From: Sulfitobacter undariae
Lineage (GTDB): Bacteria > Pseudomonadota > Alphaproteobacteria > Rhodobacterales > Rhodobacteraceae
NCBI RefSeq assembly: GCF_014196805.1
Contig: NZ_JACIEI010000001.1
Location: forward strand, 248,001-312,000
Direction of reading: 5' to 3'
Length of the DNA: 64,000 nucleotides
Shown here: positions 55,484-64,000 of the stretch, one piece after another
Layout: each line of letters begins with the position of its first letter
Numbering within the stretch: the first letter of the stretch is position 1
Translations under genes and position numbers: made by a program
The notes under the pieces: model-generated
Told to the model about the DNA's origin: nothing
Database searches by the model: none
The model's input: only the letters and a program-made list of their open reading frames with translations

Positions 55484-56488
55484 ATGAGTGATTCTTCTAT
55501 GCGCCTGAGCGCAATTGACAGCGCCAAGGGTATTGGCATTTTGTTGGTGGTCTTTGGCCATGCATGGCGGGGGGCATGGGGCGCCAATCTGTTGCCCAAC
55601 GAAGGGCTGTTCAAGCTTGTTGATTATGCAATCTACGCCTTTCACATGCCATTGTTCTTCTTTCTTTCTGGTTTGCTGTTTCTTGAGACACTCCAAAAAT
55701 ACAATGCCGAAAAACTCCTGAAAGGGCGGTTAACACGGCTGCTCTGGCCAATGATGCTCTGGAGTTGGATATTCTTCGCGCTAAAGCTCTCGGCAGGGCA
55801 GGCGGCGAATACCCCTGTGGTACTGTCCGACTTTCCGGTCATCCCACTCCCCCCTTATGAACACCTGTGGTTTCTCTGGGCGCTGTTTTTGTGCCAGACG
55901 ATTCTTATTCTGCTGTATGCTGTCGTTGGGGCGCGTCTGCCTGCAACCACGTGGCGCTGGATTGCTGCCATTGCTGCGGTGATCTGGGCGGCGCTTAACC
56001 CATTGATCCCCGTGCCATCAGATATCTGGGGGCCGATGTTTGAACATTTCCCATATTTCCTTGCAGGTATCGCTGTTGGCAGCCTATCCCGCATACGCGT
56101 ACCGCCCCTGCTGGGGGGGCTGTGTGCAATAGGTTTTGTTGTGTTGCTCTGGTTGGTTCAGGGAGAAAAGGCAGCCGTACTGCACTCGCTAGCGATTGTC
56201 CTCTTGGCATGGGGCGCTTGGCTCTGTGTTGATCGGCGCACAGGGTCGCAACCAGTAGGTATCCTGCTGCGGTCACTGCGGTCACTGCGGGCGCTTGGGC
56301 AAGCCTCTATGGTCATATATTTGATGCATACGGTGTTTTCTGCGTCGTTGCGGATCTTGATGGTCAAATTCGGCTTCGATGACATCACTTTGATCTTGGT
56401 CGCTACGTTAGTCGTTGGTGTTGTGGGGCCGGTTATTGTCGGTTGGGGGGCTGCCAAGCTCCGGCTCAGCAAAATACTCGGTTTCTAG
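55484..56488 (+). CDS. Membrane acyltransferase (acyltransferase-3 family) inserted in the spc operon
   Basis: A 334-residue membrane protein with about nine to ten helices. Acyltransferase-3 features are the N-terminal RLSAIDSAKGIGILLVVFGHAWRG (conserved His in the first helix), FHMPLFFFLSGLLF and the R-rich loop LKGRLTRLLWPMMLW. Family members O-acetylate surface polysaccharides or lipids. A short tandem repeat (CGGTCACTG twice near 56270-56290) encodes LRSLRSLR. The gene interrupts rpmD-rplO and is on the same strand. Confidence 0.88.
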   Translation: MSDSSMRLSAIDSAKGIGILLVVFGHAWRGAWGANLLPNEGLFKLVDYAIYAFHMPLFFFLSGLLFLETLQKYNAEKLLKGRLTRLLWPMMLWSWIFFALKLSAGQAANTPVVLSDFPVIPLPPYEHLWFLWALFLCQTILILLYAVVGARLPATTWRWIAAIAAVIWAALNPLIPVPSDIWGPMFEHFPYFLAGIAVGSLSRIRVPPLLGGLCAIGFVVLLWLVQGEKAAVLHSLAIVLLAWGAWLCVDRRTGSQPVGILLRSLRSLRALGQASMVIYLMHTVFSASLRILMVKFGFDDITLILVATLVVGVVGPVIVGWGAAKLRLSKILGF

Positions 56489-56625
56489 CTGGTTTCTGGC
56501 TCTTGCCTCACACCACTCCCTAGCCTATACGCCCCCAGTGGACAGGACTCTGTCTATCAGAATCGAAACGCCGCGTCTGCCCGCTCCCGTCGCTGGGGGG
56601 TATGTCCGGCAAAAGGAGAAGCGAC

Positions 56626-57108
56626 ATGAAACTTCACGAACTTTCAGATAATGCAGGCGCAACGAAACCACGCAAACGCGTAGGCCGTGGTCCTGGTTCC
56701 GGCACCGGTAAAATGGGTGGCCGTGGTATCAAAGGTCAAAAATCCCGCTCAGGTGTGGCGATCAAAGGGTACGAAGGCGGCCAGATGCCCCTCTACCAAC
56801 GTCTGCCAAAGCGTGGCTTTACCAAGCCGAACCGCAAAACATACTCTGCTCTGAACCTGGGTCTGATCCAGAAGTTCGTTGACGCAGGTAAATTGGATAT
56901 TTCTGCTGTAATCACCGAAGATGCACTGGTTGCATGCGGTGTTCTGCGTCGCAAGCGTGACGGCATCCGTATCCTTGCAAAAGGCGACGTGACATCCAAG
57001 CTGAACCTTGACGTAACTGGCGCATCAAAATCTGCAATCGAAGCAGTTGAAAAAGCAGGCGGCAGCCTGACTGTCAAAGCTGCGGCGGCTGTTGAAGCGT
57101 CCGAATAA
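56626..57108 (+). CDS. rplO: 50S ribosomal protein L15
   Basis: L15 (160 residues): [64 protein letters not shown] is diagnostic. AAAGGAGAA precedes ATG 56626. It follows the acyltransferase by 137 bp, so it needs its own promoter or readthrough. Confidence 0.98.
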   Translation: MKLHELSDNAGATKPRKRVGRGPGSGTGKMGGRGIKGQKSRSGVAIKGYEGGQMPLYQRLPKRGFTKPNRKTYSALNLGLIQKFVDAGKLDISAVITEDALVACGVLRRKRDGIRILAKGDVTSKLNLDVTGASKSAIEAVEKAGGSLTVKAAAAVEASE

Positions 57109-57164
57109 GTCTTCGGTCTTGTGAGCGGCGCATAAGCCGCTTACATACTACTTCAAGTTTTCCA

Positions 57165-57206
57165 AACGCCGCCCGCCGGAAAACGGTTCGGGCGGTGTTT
57201 TCGTTT
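57165..57206 (+). terminator. Terminator-like hairpin between rplO and secY
   Basis: AACGCCGCCCG (57165-57175) and CGGGCGGTGTT (57189-57199) pair across 13 bases (one G-T) with a further CCGG/CGG interaction inside, then TTTCGTTTTAATAAAG. It lies 20-26 bp upstream of secY, so secY could be partly attenuated here. Confidence 0.65.
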
Positions 57207-57225
57207 TAATAAAGAGAGCCCTCAC

Positions 57226-58590
57226 ATGGTATCTGCCGTCGAGAATATGGCCGCTAACTCAAGTTGGTCCGCCTTTGGCAAGGCAACCGACCTGCGCCAC
57301 CGCATTTTGTTCACGCTGGGCTTGCTCATCGTCTACCGTCTGGGGACATTTATCCCCGTGCCCGGTATCGACGGTGCCGCATTACGCCAGTTTATGGATA
57401 GTGCGGGGCAGGGCATTGGCGGCATGGTTTCCATGTTCACCGGTGGGGCGCTTGGCCGTATGGGTATCTTTGCGCTTGGTATCATGCCTTACATCTCCGC
57501 TTCGATTGTTGTGCAGCTTTTGACATCTATGGTGCCATCGCTGGAGCAGCTGAAGAAAGAGGGCGAACAAGGCCGTAAGAAGATCAACCAATATACCCGC
57601 TGGGGTACGGTGGCGCTTGCCACGGTGCAGTCCTACGGTTTGGCTGTGTCGCTTGAGGCAGGTGATATCGCGTCTGATCCGGGCATGTATTTCCGCATTG
57701 CGTGTATGATCACGCTGATCGGCGGCACGATGTTCCTGATGTGGCTGGGTGAGCAGATCACAGCACGCGGCATCGGCAACGGCATCTCTTTGATCATTTT
57801 CGTCGGCATCATCGCCGAAGTCCCCGCCGCCATCGCACAGTTCTTTGTGTCTGGTCGTTCCGGTGCAATCAGCCCTGCGGTGATTGTCGCTGTGCTGGCT
57901 ATGGTGGTGCTAACGATCATGTTTGTGGTGTTTATGGAGCGCGCCCTGCGTAAGATTCACATCCAATACCCGCGCCGTCAGGTCGGTATGAAGGTCTATG
58001 ACGGTGGCTCCAGCCACTTGCCGATCAAGGTTAACCCAGCAGGTGTTATCCCCGCGATCTTCGCAAGCTCGCTGCTGCTGTTGCCGATCACGATCAGCAC
58101 GTTCTCTGGCGATACAACCAGCCCCGTTATGTCTTGGTTGCTTGCCAACTTCGGTCCGGGCCAGCCGCTGTATCTGCTGTTCTTCATCGCGATGATTGTT
58201 TTCTTTGCGTATTTCTACACTTTCAACGTCTCGTTCAAACCCGATGACGTTGCGGATAACCTGAAAAACCAAAACGGTTTTGTACCGGGCATTCGCCCCG
58301 GCAAAAAGACCGCCGAATACCTTGAGTACGTCACCAACCGTATTCTTGTCTTGGGCTCTGCTTATCTGGCAGCGGTTTGTATTCTTCCTGAAATTCTGCG
58401 TGGTCAGTTCGCTGTACCTTTCTACTTTGGTGGCACATCCGTGTTGATCATTGTTTCTGTAACGATGGATACGATCCAGCAGGTACAAAGCCATCTTTTG
58501 GCACATCAATATGAAGGTCTTCTGGAAAAGTCGCAATTGCGCGGCAAATCCGGCAAAGGCCGCAAAAAACGGAGCCCGGCGCGCAAATGA
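57226..58590 (+). CDS. secY: Protein translocase subunit SecY
   Basis: SecY (454 residues) is the channel of the Sec translocon, with ten helices. Family signatures are [25 protein letters not shown], the plug-domain [35 protein letters not shown], the C4-C5 region with [32 protein letters not shown] and [30 protein letters not shown]. It overlaps adk by 4 bp. Confidence 0.98.
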   Translation: MVSAVENMAANSSWSAFGKATDLRHRILFTLGLLIVYRLGTFIPVPGIDGAALRQFMDSAGQGIGGMVSMFTGGALGRMGIFALGIMPYISASIVVQLLTSMVPSLEQLKKEGEQGRKKINQYTRWGTVALATVQSYGLAVSLEAGDIASDPGMYFRIACMITLIGGTMFLMWLGEQITARGIGNGISLIIFVGIIAEVPAAIAQFFVSGRSGAISPAVIVAVLAMVVLTIMFVVFMERALRKIHIQYPRRQVGMKVYDGGSSHLPIKVNPAGVIPAIFASSLLLLPITISTFSGDTTSPVMSWLLANFGPGQPLYLLFFIAMIVFFAYFYTFNVSFKPDDVADNLKNQNGFVPGIRPGKKTAEYLEYVTNRILVLGSAYLAAVCILPEILRGQFAVPFYFGGTSVLIIVSVTMDTIQQVQSHLLAHQYEGLLEKSQLRGKSGKGRKKRSPARK

Positions 58591-59168
58591 ACATTATTCT
58601 CCTCGGACCCCCTGGCGCAGGTAAAGGCACACAAGCGCAAAAATTGGTTGATGGCCGTAATATGGTCCAGCTCTCTACAGGCGACATGCTGCGCGCAGCG
58701 CGTACGTCTGGCACTGAAATGGGCAAGACCGTCGCGGCCGTTATGGACGCTGGCAACCTTGTGACCGATGAGATCGTGATCGGTCTCATTCGTGAACAGC
58801 TTGAAGCAGGCGGCGACCACGGCGGCTTTATCTTTGACGGCTTCCCCCGCACCTTGGCTCAGGCCGACGCACTGGATGCGTTGCTGGTGGAGATGGGCCA
58901 ATCATTGGACCACGCGATTGAGCTGAAGGTTAACGATGAAATCCTTGTTGACCGCATCATTGGCCGCGCCGCCGAGGCCGTTGCCGCTGGTGGCACAGCC
59001 CGCCCTGATGACAATGAAGAAAGCCTCAAGACCCGTCTGATGGCCTACTACAAACAAACGTCGCCGCTGCTGGGGTATTACTATGCCAAAGGCGACCTGA
59101 AAGATGTGAACGGTTTGGGCACGATGGACCAAGTCGCAAGCGAGATCGCGGCCATTCTGGACGCCTGA
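58587..59168 (+). CDS. adk: Adenylate kinase
   Basis: Adenylate kinase (193 residues) interconverts ATP and AMP with two ADP. P-loop [15 protein letters not shown]-site [10 protein letters not shown] and [13 protein letters not shown], and the short lid without the zinc-binding cysteines ([24 protein letters not shown]). secY-adk coupling is normal in bacteria. Confidence 0.97.
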   Translation: MNIILLGPPGAGKGTQAQKLVDGRNMVQLSTGDMLRAARTSGTEMGKTVAAVMDAGNLVTDEIVIGLIREQLEAGGDHGGFIFDGFPRTLAQADALDALLVEMGQSLDHAIELKVNDEILVDRIIGRAAEAVAAGGTARPDDNEESLKTRLMAYYKQTSPLLGYYYAKGDLKDVNGLGTMDQVASEIAAILDA

Positions 59169-59489
59169 TTCTCTCGGCACCACTATAACACAAGCCGGCC
59201 CTATAATCTGGGGTCGGCTTGTCTGCATTTTGACACGGTTTCGGTTGCTCCCAAGGTTCAACCTGATAGATTTAGCGATAATTCATACCTGTGTTCACCA
59301 GCGGGTTGACCCTCCCCCCAAAAGCCCATAGTGAGCCGTATCTCGACAGAGAATCAAACTGTGGTGAATATTTATATTCTTCTCAGGATCACCTGATCAG
59401 CTGTAGCCCGCAGGCATAAGACGCCTCGGGCTTACGTTGTGAAAAAAGGGTCTGGCATAACGGACCCGCAACGAAAAGGAATTGCACAC
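59169..59489. other. Intergenic region before rpsM
   Basis: This 321-bp gap contains the adk terminator hairpin at its start and no gene. It presumably holds the promoter of the alpha-type block (rpsM-rpsK-rpoA-rplQ). I saw no obvious S4-type pseudoknot but could not fold it. Confidence 0.5.
59192..59231 (+). terminator. Terminator-like hairpin after adk
   Basis: AAGCCGGCCCTA (59192-59203) pairs with TGGGGTCGGCTT (59209-59220) through 12 bases (one G-T and one A-G mismatch), followed by GTCTGCATTTTG. The next gene, rpsM, is 270 bp away, matching the spc/alpha operon boundary of E. coli. Confidence 0.72.
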
Positions 59490-59858
59490 GTGGCACGTAT
59501 TGCCGGCGTAAACATCCCGACTGCAAAGCGGGTTCCAATCGCCCTCACATATATCACCGGTATCGGTAACTCTTCGGCTCAGGCCATTTGCGAAGCTGTA
59601 AAAATCGATTTTACACGTCGCATCAACGAGTTGTCTGATGACGAAATCTTGAAAATCCGCGAGTACATCGACGAGCACTATACCGTCGAAGGCGACCTGC
59701 GCCGTGACACACAGATGAACATCAAACGTTTGATGGATCTGGGGTGCTACCGTGGCCTGCGTCACCGTCGTAACTTGCCTGTACGCGGTCAGCGTACTCA
59801 CACCAACGCTCGCACTCGCAAAGGCCCTGCTAAGGCCATTGCTGGTAAGAAGAAATAA
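59490..59858 (+). CDS. rpsM: 30S ribosomal protein S13
   Basis: S13 (122 residues) in the 30S head contacts S19 and the P-site tRNA. GTG 59490 ([15 protein letters not shown]) gives the canonical N-terminus and normal length, with AAAAGGA upstream. Later blocks are [31 protein letters not shown] and [25 protein letters not shown]. Confidence 0.97.
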   Translation: MARIAGVNIPTAKRVPIALTYITGIGNSSAQAICEAVKIDFTRRINELSDDEILKIREYIDEHYTVEGDLRRDTQMNIKRLMDLGCYRGLRHRRNLPVRGQRTHTNARTRKGPAKAIAGKKK

Positions 59859-59873
59859 GGGAGGGCTCAGCTA

Positions 59874-60263
59874 ATGGCACGCGAAGCAAAACGCACCAAA
59901 AAGAAGGTCTCCAAGAACATCGCCGCAGGTGTGGCGCATGTGAACTCTTCTTTCAACAACACAAAAATCCTGATCTCCGACGTACAGGGCAACGCCATTG
60001 CATGGTCGTCCGCTGGTACAATGGGCTTCAAAGGGTCGCGTAAATCTACTCCTTACGCAGCTCAGATGGCCGCCGAAGATGCAGGCAAAAAAGCACAAGA
60101 CCACGGCGTGAAAACGCTGGAAGTCGAAGTGCAAGGTCCAGGTTCGGGCCGTGAAAGCGCATTGCGCGCTCTGGCAGCTGCCGGTTTCAACATCACCTCT
60201 ATCCGTGATGTAACACCAATGGCACACAACGGTTGCCGTCCGCCAAAACGCCGCCGCGTTTAA
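59874..60263 (+). CDS. rpsK: 30S ribosomal protein S11
   Basis: S11 (129 residues) forms the platform and contacts S18 and mRNA near the Shine-Dalgarno helix. Blocks: [46 protein letters not shown] and [35 protein letters not shown] is upstream of the ATG. Confidence 0.98.
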   Translation: MAREAKRTKKKVSKNIAAGVAHVNSSFNNTKILISDVQGNAIAWSSAGTMGFKGSRKSTPYAAQMAAEDAGKKAQDHGVKTLEVEVQGPGSGRESALRALAAAGFNITSIRDVTPMAHNGCRPPKRRRV

Positions 60264-60280
60264 GCGACAAAGATATTACA

Positions 60281-60308
60281 TAGGGTTCGCGAAATATCGC
60301 GGGCCCTA
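60281..60308 (+). promoter_or_regulatory. Strong hairpin between rpsK and rpoA
   Basis: TAGGGTTCGCGA (60281-60292), loop AATA, TCGCGGGCCCTA (60297-60308), a 12-bp stem with two G-T pairs. There is no T-run. It starts 18 bp after the rpsK stop and 99 bases before rpoA, and is probably an RNA processing or control site separating rpoA from the ribosomal genes. Confidence 0.6.
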
Positions 60309-60406
60309 TACGACATTCTACAGCGCGTAATCTGGGCGCGACTTATTGAAACCTCGGGAGTTTGCCCCGGTTGGACATACGGGCGTGAACAGGAATGGAG
60401 GGACAT

Positions 60407-61423
60407 ATGATCCACAAAAATTGGGCCGAACTGATCAAGCCAACACAGCTTGAAGTTAAACCCGGAAATGATCCTGCACGTCAGGCGACAGTGATTGCAG
60501 AGCCGCTTGAGCGTGGTTTTGGTCTCACAATGGGCAACGCGCTGCGCCGCGTTCTGATGTCCTCGCTGCAAGGCGCGGCAATCACATCCGTACAAATCGA
60601 CAACGTTCTGCACGAGTTCTCGTCAGTTGCTGGCGTTCGTGAAGATGTCACCGACATCATCTTGAACCTCAAAGGCGTTTCCATCCGTATGGAAGTCGAA
60701 GGACCAAAGCGTCTGTCCATCTCCGCAAAAGGCCCGGGCGTTGTGACGGCTGGCGATATCGGCGAAACCGCTGGCATCGAAATCCTGAACCGCGACCATG
60801 TTATCTGCCACCTCGACGACGGTGCAGACATCTACATGGAACTGATGGTCAACACTGGCAAGGGCTATGTCTCTGCTGACAAGAACAAGCCAGAAGACGC
60901 GCCAATCGGTCTTATCCCGATCGATGCGATCTACTCACCTGTGAAAAAAGTCAGCTATGATGTTCAGCCTACCCGCGAAGGTCAGGTTCTGGACTATGAC
61001 AAACTGACAATGAAAGTCGAAACCGACGGCTCCCTGACGCCTGACGATGCAGTGGCATTTGCCGCACGTATCCTTCAGGATCAATTGGGCATCTTCGTGA
61101 ACTTCGACGAACCAGAATCAGCTTCCCGTCAGGACGACGACGATGGCCTCGAGTTCAACCCGCTTCTGCTCAAGAAAGTGGACGAGCTGGAACTGTCTGT
61201 ACGTTCCGCCAACTGCCTGAAGAACGACAATATCGTGTATATTGGCGATCTGATCCAGAAGACCGAAGCCGAAATGCTGCGCACACCGAACTTTGGCCGC
61301 AAGTCCTTGAACGAGATCAAGGAAGTGTTGTCAGGCATGGGTCTGCACCTCGGCATGGACGTTGAGGACTGGCCACCAGAGAACATCGAAGATCTGGCCA
61401 AGAAGTTCGAAGACAACTTCTAA
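60407..61423 (+). CDS. rpoA: DNA-directed RNA polymerase alpha subunit
   Basis: Alpha (338 residues) dimerises to scaffold RNA polymerase (NTD, about 1-230) and contacts UP elements and activators (CTD, about 255-330: [46 protein letters not shown]). ATG 60407 ([12 protein letters not shown]) is preceded by GGAGGG. The position between rpsK and rplQ is universal in proteobacteria. Confidence 0.98.
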   Translation: MIHKNWAELIKPTQLEVKPGNDPARQATVIAEPLERGFGLTMGNALRRVLMSSLQGAAITSVQIDNVLHEFSSVAGVREDVTDIILNLKGVSIRMEVEGPKRLSISAKGPGVVTAGDIGETAGIEILNRDHVICHLDDGADIYMELMVNTGKGYVSADKNKPEDAPIGLIPIDAIYSPVKKVSYDVQPTREGQVLDYDKLTMKVETDGSLTPDDAVAFAARILQDQLGIFVNFDEPESASRQDDDDGLEFNPLLLKKVDELELSVRSANCLKNDNIVYIGDLIQKTEAEMLRTPNFGRKSLNEIKEVLSGMGLHLGMDVEDWPPENIEDLAKKFEDNF

Positions 61424-61458
61424 AGCCAAAAGCATTCGTCCGGTGTACGGACGGTGTA

Positions 61459-61485
61459 CAGGGGGTGCACAGTGTGTGCCCCCTG
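61459..61485 (+). promoter_or_regulatory. Strong hairpin between rpoA and rplQ
   Basis: CAGGGGGTGCAC (61459-61470), loop AGT, GTGTGCCCCCTG (61474-61485) form a 12-bp stem with two G-T pairs and no T-run. It lies 36 bp after the rpoA stop and 97 bases before rplQ, and may set different rpoA and rplQ levels through RNA processing. Confidence 0.6.
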
Positions 61486-61582
61486 AAATCCGGGCAAAAC
61501 GCCCCAAGGAGAGTTGGCGCTACGCACGTCAACCAGACAAAGTAAAACCGCCCGTAGAGGGCCTATCTATTGGAGAACTACA

Positions 61583-61999
61583 ATGCGTCACGCACGTGGA
61601 TACCGCCGTCTTAACCGCACACATGAGCACCGCAAGGCGCTCTGGGCCAACATGGCCGGCTCGCTGATTGAGCATGAGCAAATCAAGACAACATTGCCAA
61701 AAGCAAAAGAATTGCGCCCGATCATCGAGAAGATGATCACGCTCGCGAAACGTGGCGATTTGCACGCCCGTCGTCAGGCCCGCGCACGTCTGAAAGAAGA
61801 TCAGTACGTTACAAAATTGTTCGACATCCTCGGACCACGCTACAAAGACCGCCAAGGTGGTTACGTGCGCGTTCTGAAAGCGGGCTTCCGCTATGGTGAC
61901 ATGGCGCCTATGGCGATCATCGAATTCGTTGACCGCGACCGCGACGCCAAAGGCGCAGCTGACAAAGCCCGCGTTGCAGCAGAAGAAGCCGCAGAATAA
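61583..61999 (+). CDS. rplQ: 50S ribosomal protein L17
   Basis: L17 (138 residues) at the exit tunnel: [69 protein letters not shown] 61583 ([10 protein letters not shown]) is the standard start, with TTGGAGAAC upstream. The alanine/glutamate end ([11 protein letters not shown]) is an alphaproteobacterial trait. It is the last gene of the ribosomal cluster. Confidence 0.98.
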   Translation: MRHARGYRRLNRTHEHRKALWANMAGSLIEHEQIKTTLPKAKELRPIIEKMITLAKRGDLHARRQARARLKEDQYVTKLFDILGPRYKDRQGGYVRVLKAGFRYGDMAPMAIIEFVDRDRDAKGAADKARVAAEEAAE

Positions 62000-62024
62000 G
62001 AATTACTCACTTTCCGTGAGACGA

Positions 62025-62058
62025 AAGGCCCCGCCACTTGGTGGGGCTTTTTGCTTTT
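62025..62058 (+). terminator. Intrinsic terminator after rplQ
   Basis: AAGGCCCCGCC (62025-62035), loop ACTT, GGTGGGGCTTT (62040-62050), with two G-T pairs, is followed by TTGCTTTTTG. It is 26 bp after the rplQ stop and ends the cluster. Confidence 0.88.
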
Positions 62059-62119
62059 TGTGGGTATGAACATGACAGAGCGGTTGCATGACAGCCGCAG
62101 GCTGCGCATATCATATGGT

Positions 62120-63496
62120 ATGAGATATTTAGCCCTGATCATCGCCCTAATCGCCAGCCCGCTCACCGCGCAGCAGGTCCCCGAAAATGCAGCCGAGATG
62201 CAGATGAGCTTTGTGCCCGTCGTCAAACAAGCGGCCCCTGCGGTCGTGAACATCTATGCTAAAACGATCCGCGAAGTGCGTAAAACGCCACTTCAATCCG
62301 ATCCGTTCTTTGAGCGGTTTTTCCGTGACCCGCTGAGCGACCGCAAGCCGCGCGTGCAAAACTCGCTTGGTTCGGGCGTGATCCTTTCTGAGGATGGCAT
62401 CGTGGTGAGTAACTTTCACGTCGTTGGCATGGCCACTGAAATTCGCGTGGTCCTGAATGACCGACGTGAGTTCTCGGCACGGGTTCTTTTGGGGGATGAG
62501 GAAAGCGATTTGGCCATCCTCAAAATTGATGCCCCTGATGATTTGCCGTTTTTGACTCTGCGCAGCAGTGACAGCGTCGAAGTGGGGGAGTTAGCACTGG
62601 CCATTGGTAACCCTTTTGGGGTGGGGCAAACCGTCAGCAGCGGCATTGTGTCGGGTCTGGCGCGCTCTGGCAATTCGGGCGGCAGTGGGCGTGGGTATTA
62701 CATCCAGACAGATGCCCCCATTAACCCCGGTAATTCAGGTGGCGCATTGGTAGATGTTGCTGGGCGTCTGATTGGTATCAACACCTCTATTCTCTCCCGT
62801 TCAGGTGGGTCTAACGGCATCGGCTTTGCAATCCCTGCTGATCTGGTCTCTGCCTTTGTGGCGCAAGCCCAAGAAGGGCGGAGTGAATTTAACCGTCCTT
62901 GGGCGGGTATCAGCGGGCAACCCCTTGATTCCGATATGGCCTCGACGTTGGGTTTTGACCGCTCTGGCGGCATCATCATTTCAGGCCTGCACCCCGCAAG
63001 CCCGTTCCTCGAGGCGGGGCTGGATGTCGGGGATGTGATCCTGACAGTTGGCGGGCAACCTGTTAACACGCCCGCAGAAATGGTCTACCGGATGAGCGCC
63101 ATTGGCCTTGGTGCGCAAGCAGATGTTAGCTTTAGCAGTCAGGGTGCGGAGAAGAACGTGAATGTAGCATTGATTGCTGCACCCGAAATCCCCTCGCGTG
63201 ATGAGGTGACGTTGCCAGAAAATAGCGCCTTTCCGGGTTTGAAACTGGCCCGCATCAATCCGGCTGTCTTGGCCGAACTCAACTTGCCACTGGAAGTGGA
63301 GGGGGTCGCGGTTATGGATACGGGTGCATATGCGGCCCGTGCGGGTCTGCGTGAGGGAGATGTGATCTTGGCCCTCAACGGGACAAATTTGATTCATCCA
63401 AATACCGCGGTCGAATTGCTTGCCGGTCGGGTCCGCCAGATTGAAATGACAGTGCAACGGGGCGCGCAGCGTATTTCCATGCGGTTCAGGGGATAA
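62120..63496 (+). CDS. Periplasmic Do/DegP-type serine protease with PDZ domains
   Basis: A 458-residue protein. A signal peptide (MRYLALIIALIASPLTAQQ) leads to a trypsin-like domain with H100 (VVSNFHVVGM), D130 (DEESDLAILKI) and S206 (INPGNSGGAL). Two PDZ domains follow (about 265-350 and 375-455; GGIIISGLHPASPFLEAGLDVGDVIL and GVAVMDTGAYAARAGLREGDVIL). Length and two PDZs fit the DegP/DegQ group. ATG 62120 gives the cleanest signal peptide, but ATG 62066 and 62072 are in frame. rarA follows after 3 bp, so they are co-transcribed. Confidence 0.92.
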   Translation: MRYLALIIALIASPLTAQQVPENAAEMQMSFVPVVKQAAPAVVNIYAKTIREVRKTPLQSDPFFERFFRDPLSDRKPRVQNSLGSGVILSEDGIVVSNFHVVGMATEIRVVLNDRREFSARVLLGDEESDLAILKIDAPDDLPFLTLRSSDSVEVGELALAIGNPFGVGQTVSSGIVSGLARSGNSGGSGRGYYIQTDAPINPGNSGGALVDVAGRLIGINTSILSRSGGSNGIGFAIPADLVSAFVAQAQEGRSEFNRPWAGISGQPLDSDMASTLGFDRSGGIIISGLHPASPFLEAGLDVGDVILTVGGQPVNTPAEMVYRMSAIGLGAQADVSFSSQGAEKNVNVALIAAPEIPSRDEVTLPENSAFPGLKLARINPAVLAELNLPLEVEGVAVMDTGAYAARAGLREGDVILALNGTNLIHPNTAVELLAGRVRQIEMTVQRGAQRISMRFRG

Positions 63497-63499
63497 TGC

Positions 63500-64000
63500 A
63501 TGGCTGATTTGTTCGGTGCAGCGACCCCAATAGATAGCGGCCATCGACCATTAGCGGATCGTTTGCGCCCCAAGACTCTAGGCGAGGTGATCGGCCAACG
63601 TCAGGTTCTGGGACCGGATGCGCCGTTGACGGTGATGCTGGACGGTGGCGCACTCAGTTCACTCATTTTCTGGGGGCCGCCTGGGGTGGGTAAAACCACG
63701 ATTGCGCGGCTGCTGGCAGATGAAACTGACATGCATTTTGTGCAGATCAGCGCGATTTTCAGTGGTGTGCCAGAGCTGCGACGGGTGTTTGAAGCGGCCA
63801 AGATGAGGCGACAAAATGGGCAGGGCACCTTGCTATTCGTTGACGAAATCCACCGCTTCAACAAGGCTCAACAAGATGGCTTTTTGCCTCACATGGAGGA
63901 TGGCACGATCTTGCTTGTGGGGGCCACAACCGAAAACCCGAGCTTTGAGCTGAACCGCGCTGTCCTGAGCCGTGCTCAGGTGTTGGTGCTGGAACGGTTA
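63500..64000 (+). CDS. rarA: Replication-associated recombination protein A (5' part)
   Basis: The frame is open from ATG 63500 to the window edge (167 codons), so this is an N-terminal partial gene. The Walker A motif GPPGVGKTT is at residues 59-67 and Walker [17 protein letters not shown] around 111-126; [18 protein letters not shown] is the sensor-1/arginine-finger part. These identify RarA/MgsA, a AAA+ protein related to clamp loaders that acts at stalled forks. The remaining C-terminal part lies beyond the window. Confidence 0.94.
   Translation, partial: MADLFGAATPIDSGHRPLADRLRPKTLGEVIGQRQVLGPDAPLTVMLDGGALSSLIFWGPPGVGKTTIARLLADETDMHFVQISAIFSGVPELRRVFEAAKMRRQNGQGTLLFVDEIHRFNKAQQDGFLPHMEDGTILLVGATTENPSFELNRAVLSRAQVLVLERL

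Noticed and set aside
1-64000. tRNA, rRNA, tmRNA, CRISPR arrays, insertion sequences, restriction or toxin-antitoxin systems
   Set aside because: None was seen on reading both strands. tRNA genes could not be searched by computation, so a missed one is possible; a covariance-model scan would settle it.

Overview
The window is a chromosomal segment of an alphaproteobacterium, most likely a marine Rhodobacterales (Roseobacter-group) species. The support is protein-level recognition: a short HPr kinase beside ChvI/ChvG, RapZ, an EIIA-Man protein and HPr; methylsuccinyl-CoA dehydrogenase of the ethylmalonyl-CoA pathway; DUF1491 inside lepB-rnc-era-recO; a DUF6473 protein; a 65-residue twin-transmembrane protein; and an rpoZ-rel-DUF2062-pdxJ-acpS run. 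No rRNA, tRNA, CRISPR array, transposase, integrase or phage gene was seen. Genes are densely packed, many with 1-8 bp overlaps. Layout: (1) 0-3.5 kb, a minus-strand operon ispH > methyltransferase > rnhA > TRIC-type channel, then a NYN-domain protein. (2) 3.6-12.3 kb, a long plus-strand run folK, rpoZ, rel, DUF2062, pdxJ, acpS, lepB, rnc, era, DUF1491, recO. (3) 12.3-17.3 kb, META lipoprotein, TetR regulator, mcd, a TauE-type exporter, and divergent XRE and LysR-like regulators around a perfect 10-bp inverted repeat. (4) 17.4-24.8 kb, pckA divergent from chvI-chvG-hprK-rapZ-EIIA-HPr-acyltransferase, a carbon and envelope signalling block without a sugar permease. (5) 24.8-31 kb, acyl-CoA and redox genes: hbd, a DUF6473 protein, etfA-etfB, a PduO-type cobalamin adenosyltransferase, a twin-TM protein, an SDR and an SH3 protein. 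(6) 31-36.6 kb, parC, DUF898, an M48 peptidase and a lipoprotein. (7) 36.7-62 kb, tuf and the S10/spc/alpha ribosomal protein cluster through rplQ. (8) 62-64 kb, a Deg-type periplasmic protease and the 5' part of rarA. The ribosomal region is the most unusual part. Canonical gene order is kept, but the cluster is interrupted four times: by a sulfotransferase and a desaturase (tuf/rpsJ), by a cold-shock gene and a membrane protein (rplW/rplB), by about 4 kb of mixed-strand genes including an anchored RTX-type protein (rplP/rpmC), and by a membrane acyltransferase (rpmD/rplO). The three interruptions that lie within the S10 and spc blocks each begin just after an intrinsic-terminator-like hairpin. 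Most other long gaps between ribosomal genes also carry strong hairpins, some with the look of structured mRNA leaders. The metabolic genes fit one picture: hbd, mcd, ETF, the cobalamin adenosyltransferase and pckA would support acetyl-CoA/C2 assimilation through the ethylmalonyl-CoA pathway and gluconeogenesis, although the other pathway genes are outside the window. I found no clear new defence, toxin or mobile system. The best leads are the segmented ribosomal operon with its hairpins, the anchored RTX-type protein with a 33-bp tandem duplication over its stop codon, and the paired regulators at 16 kb.
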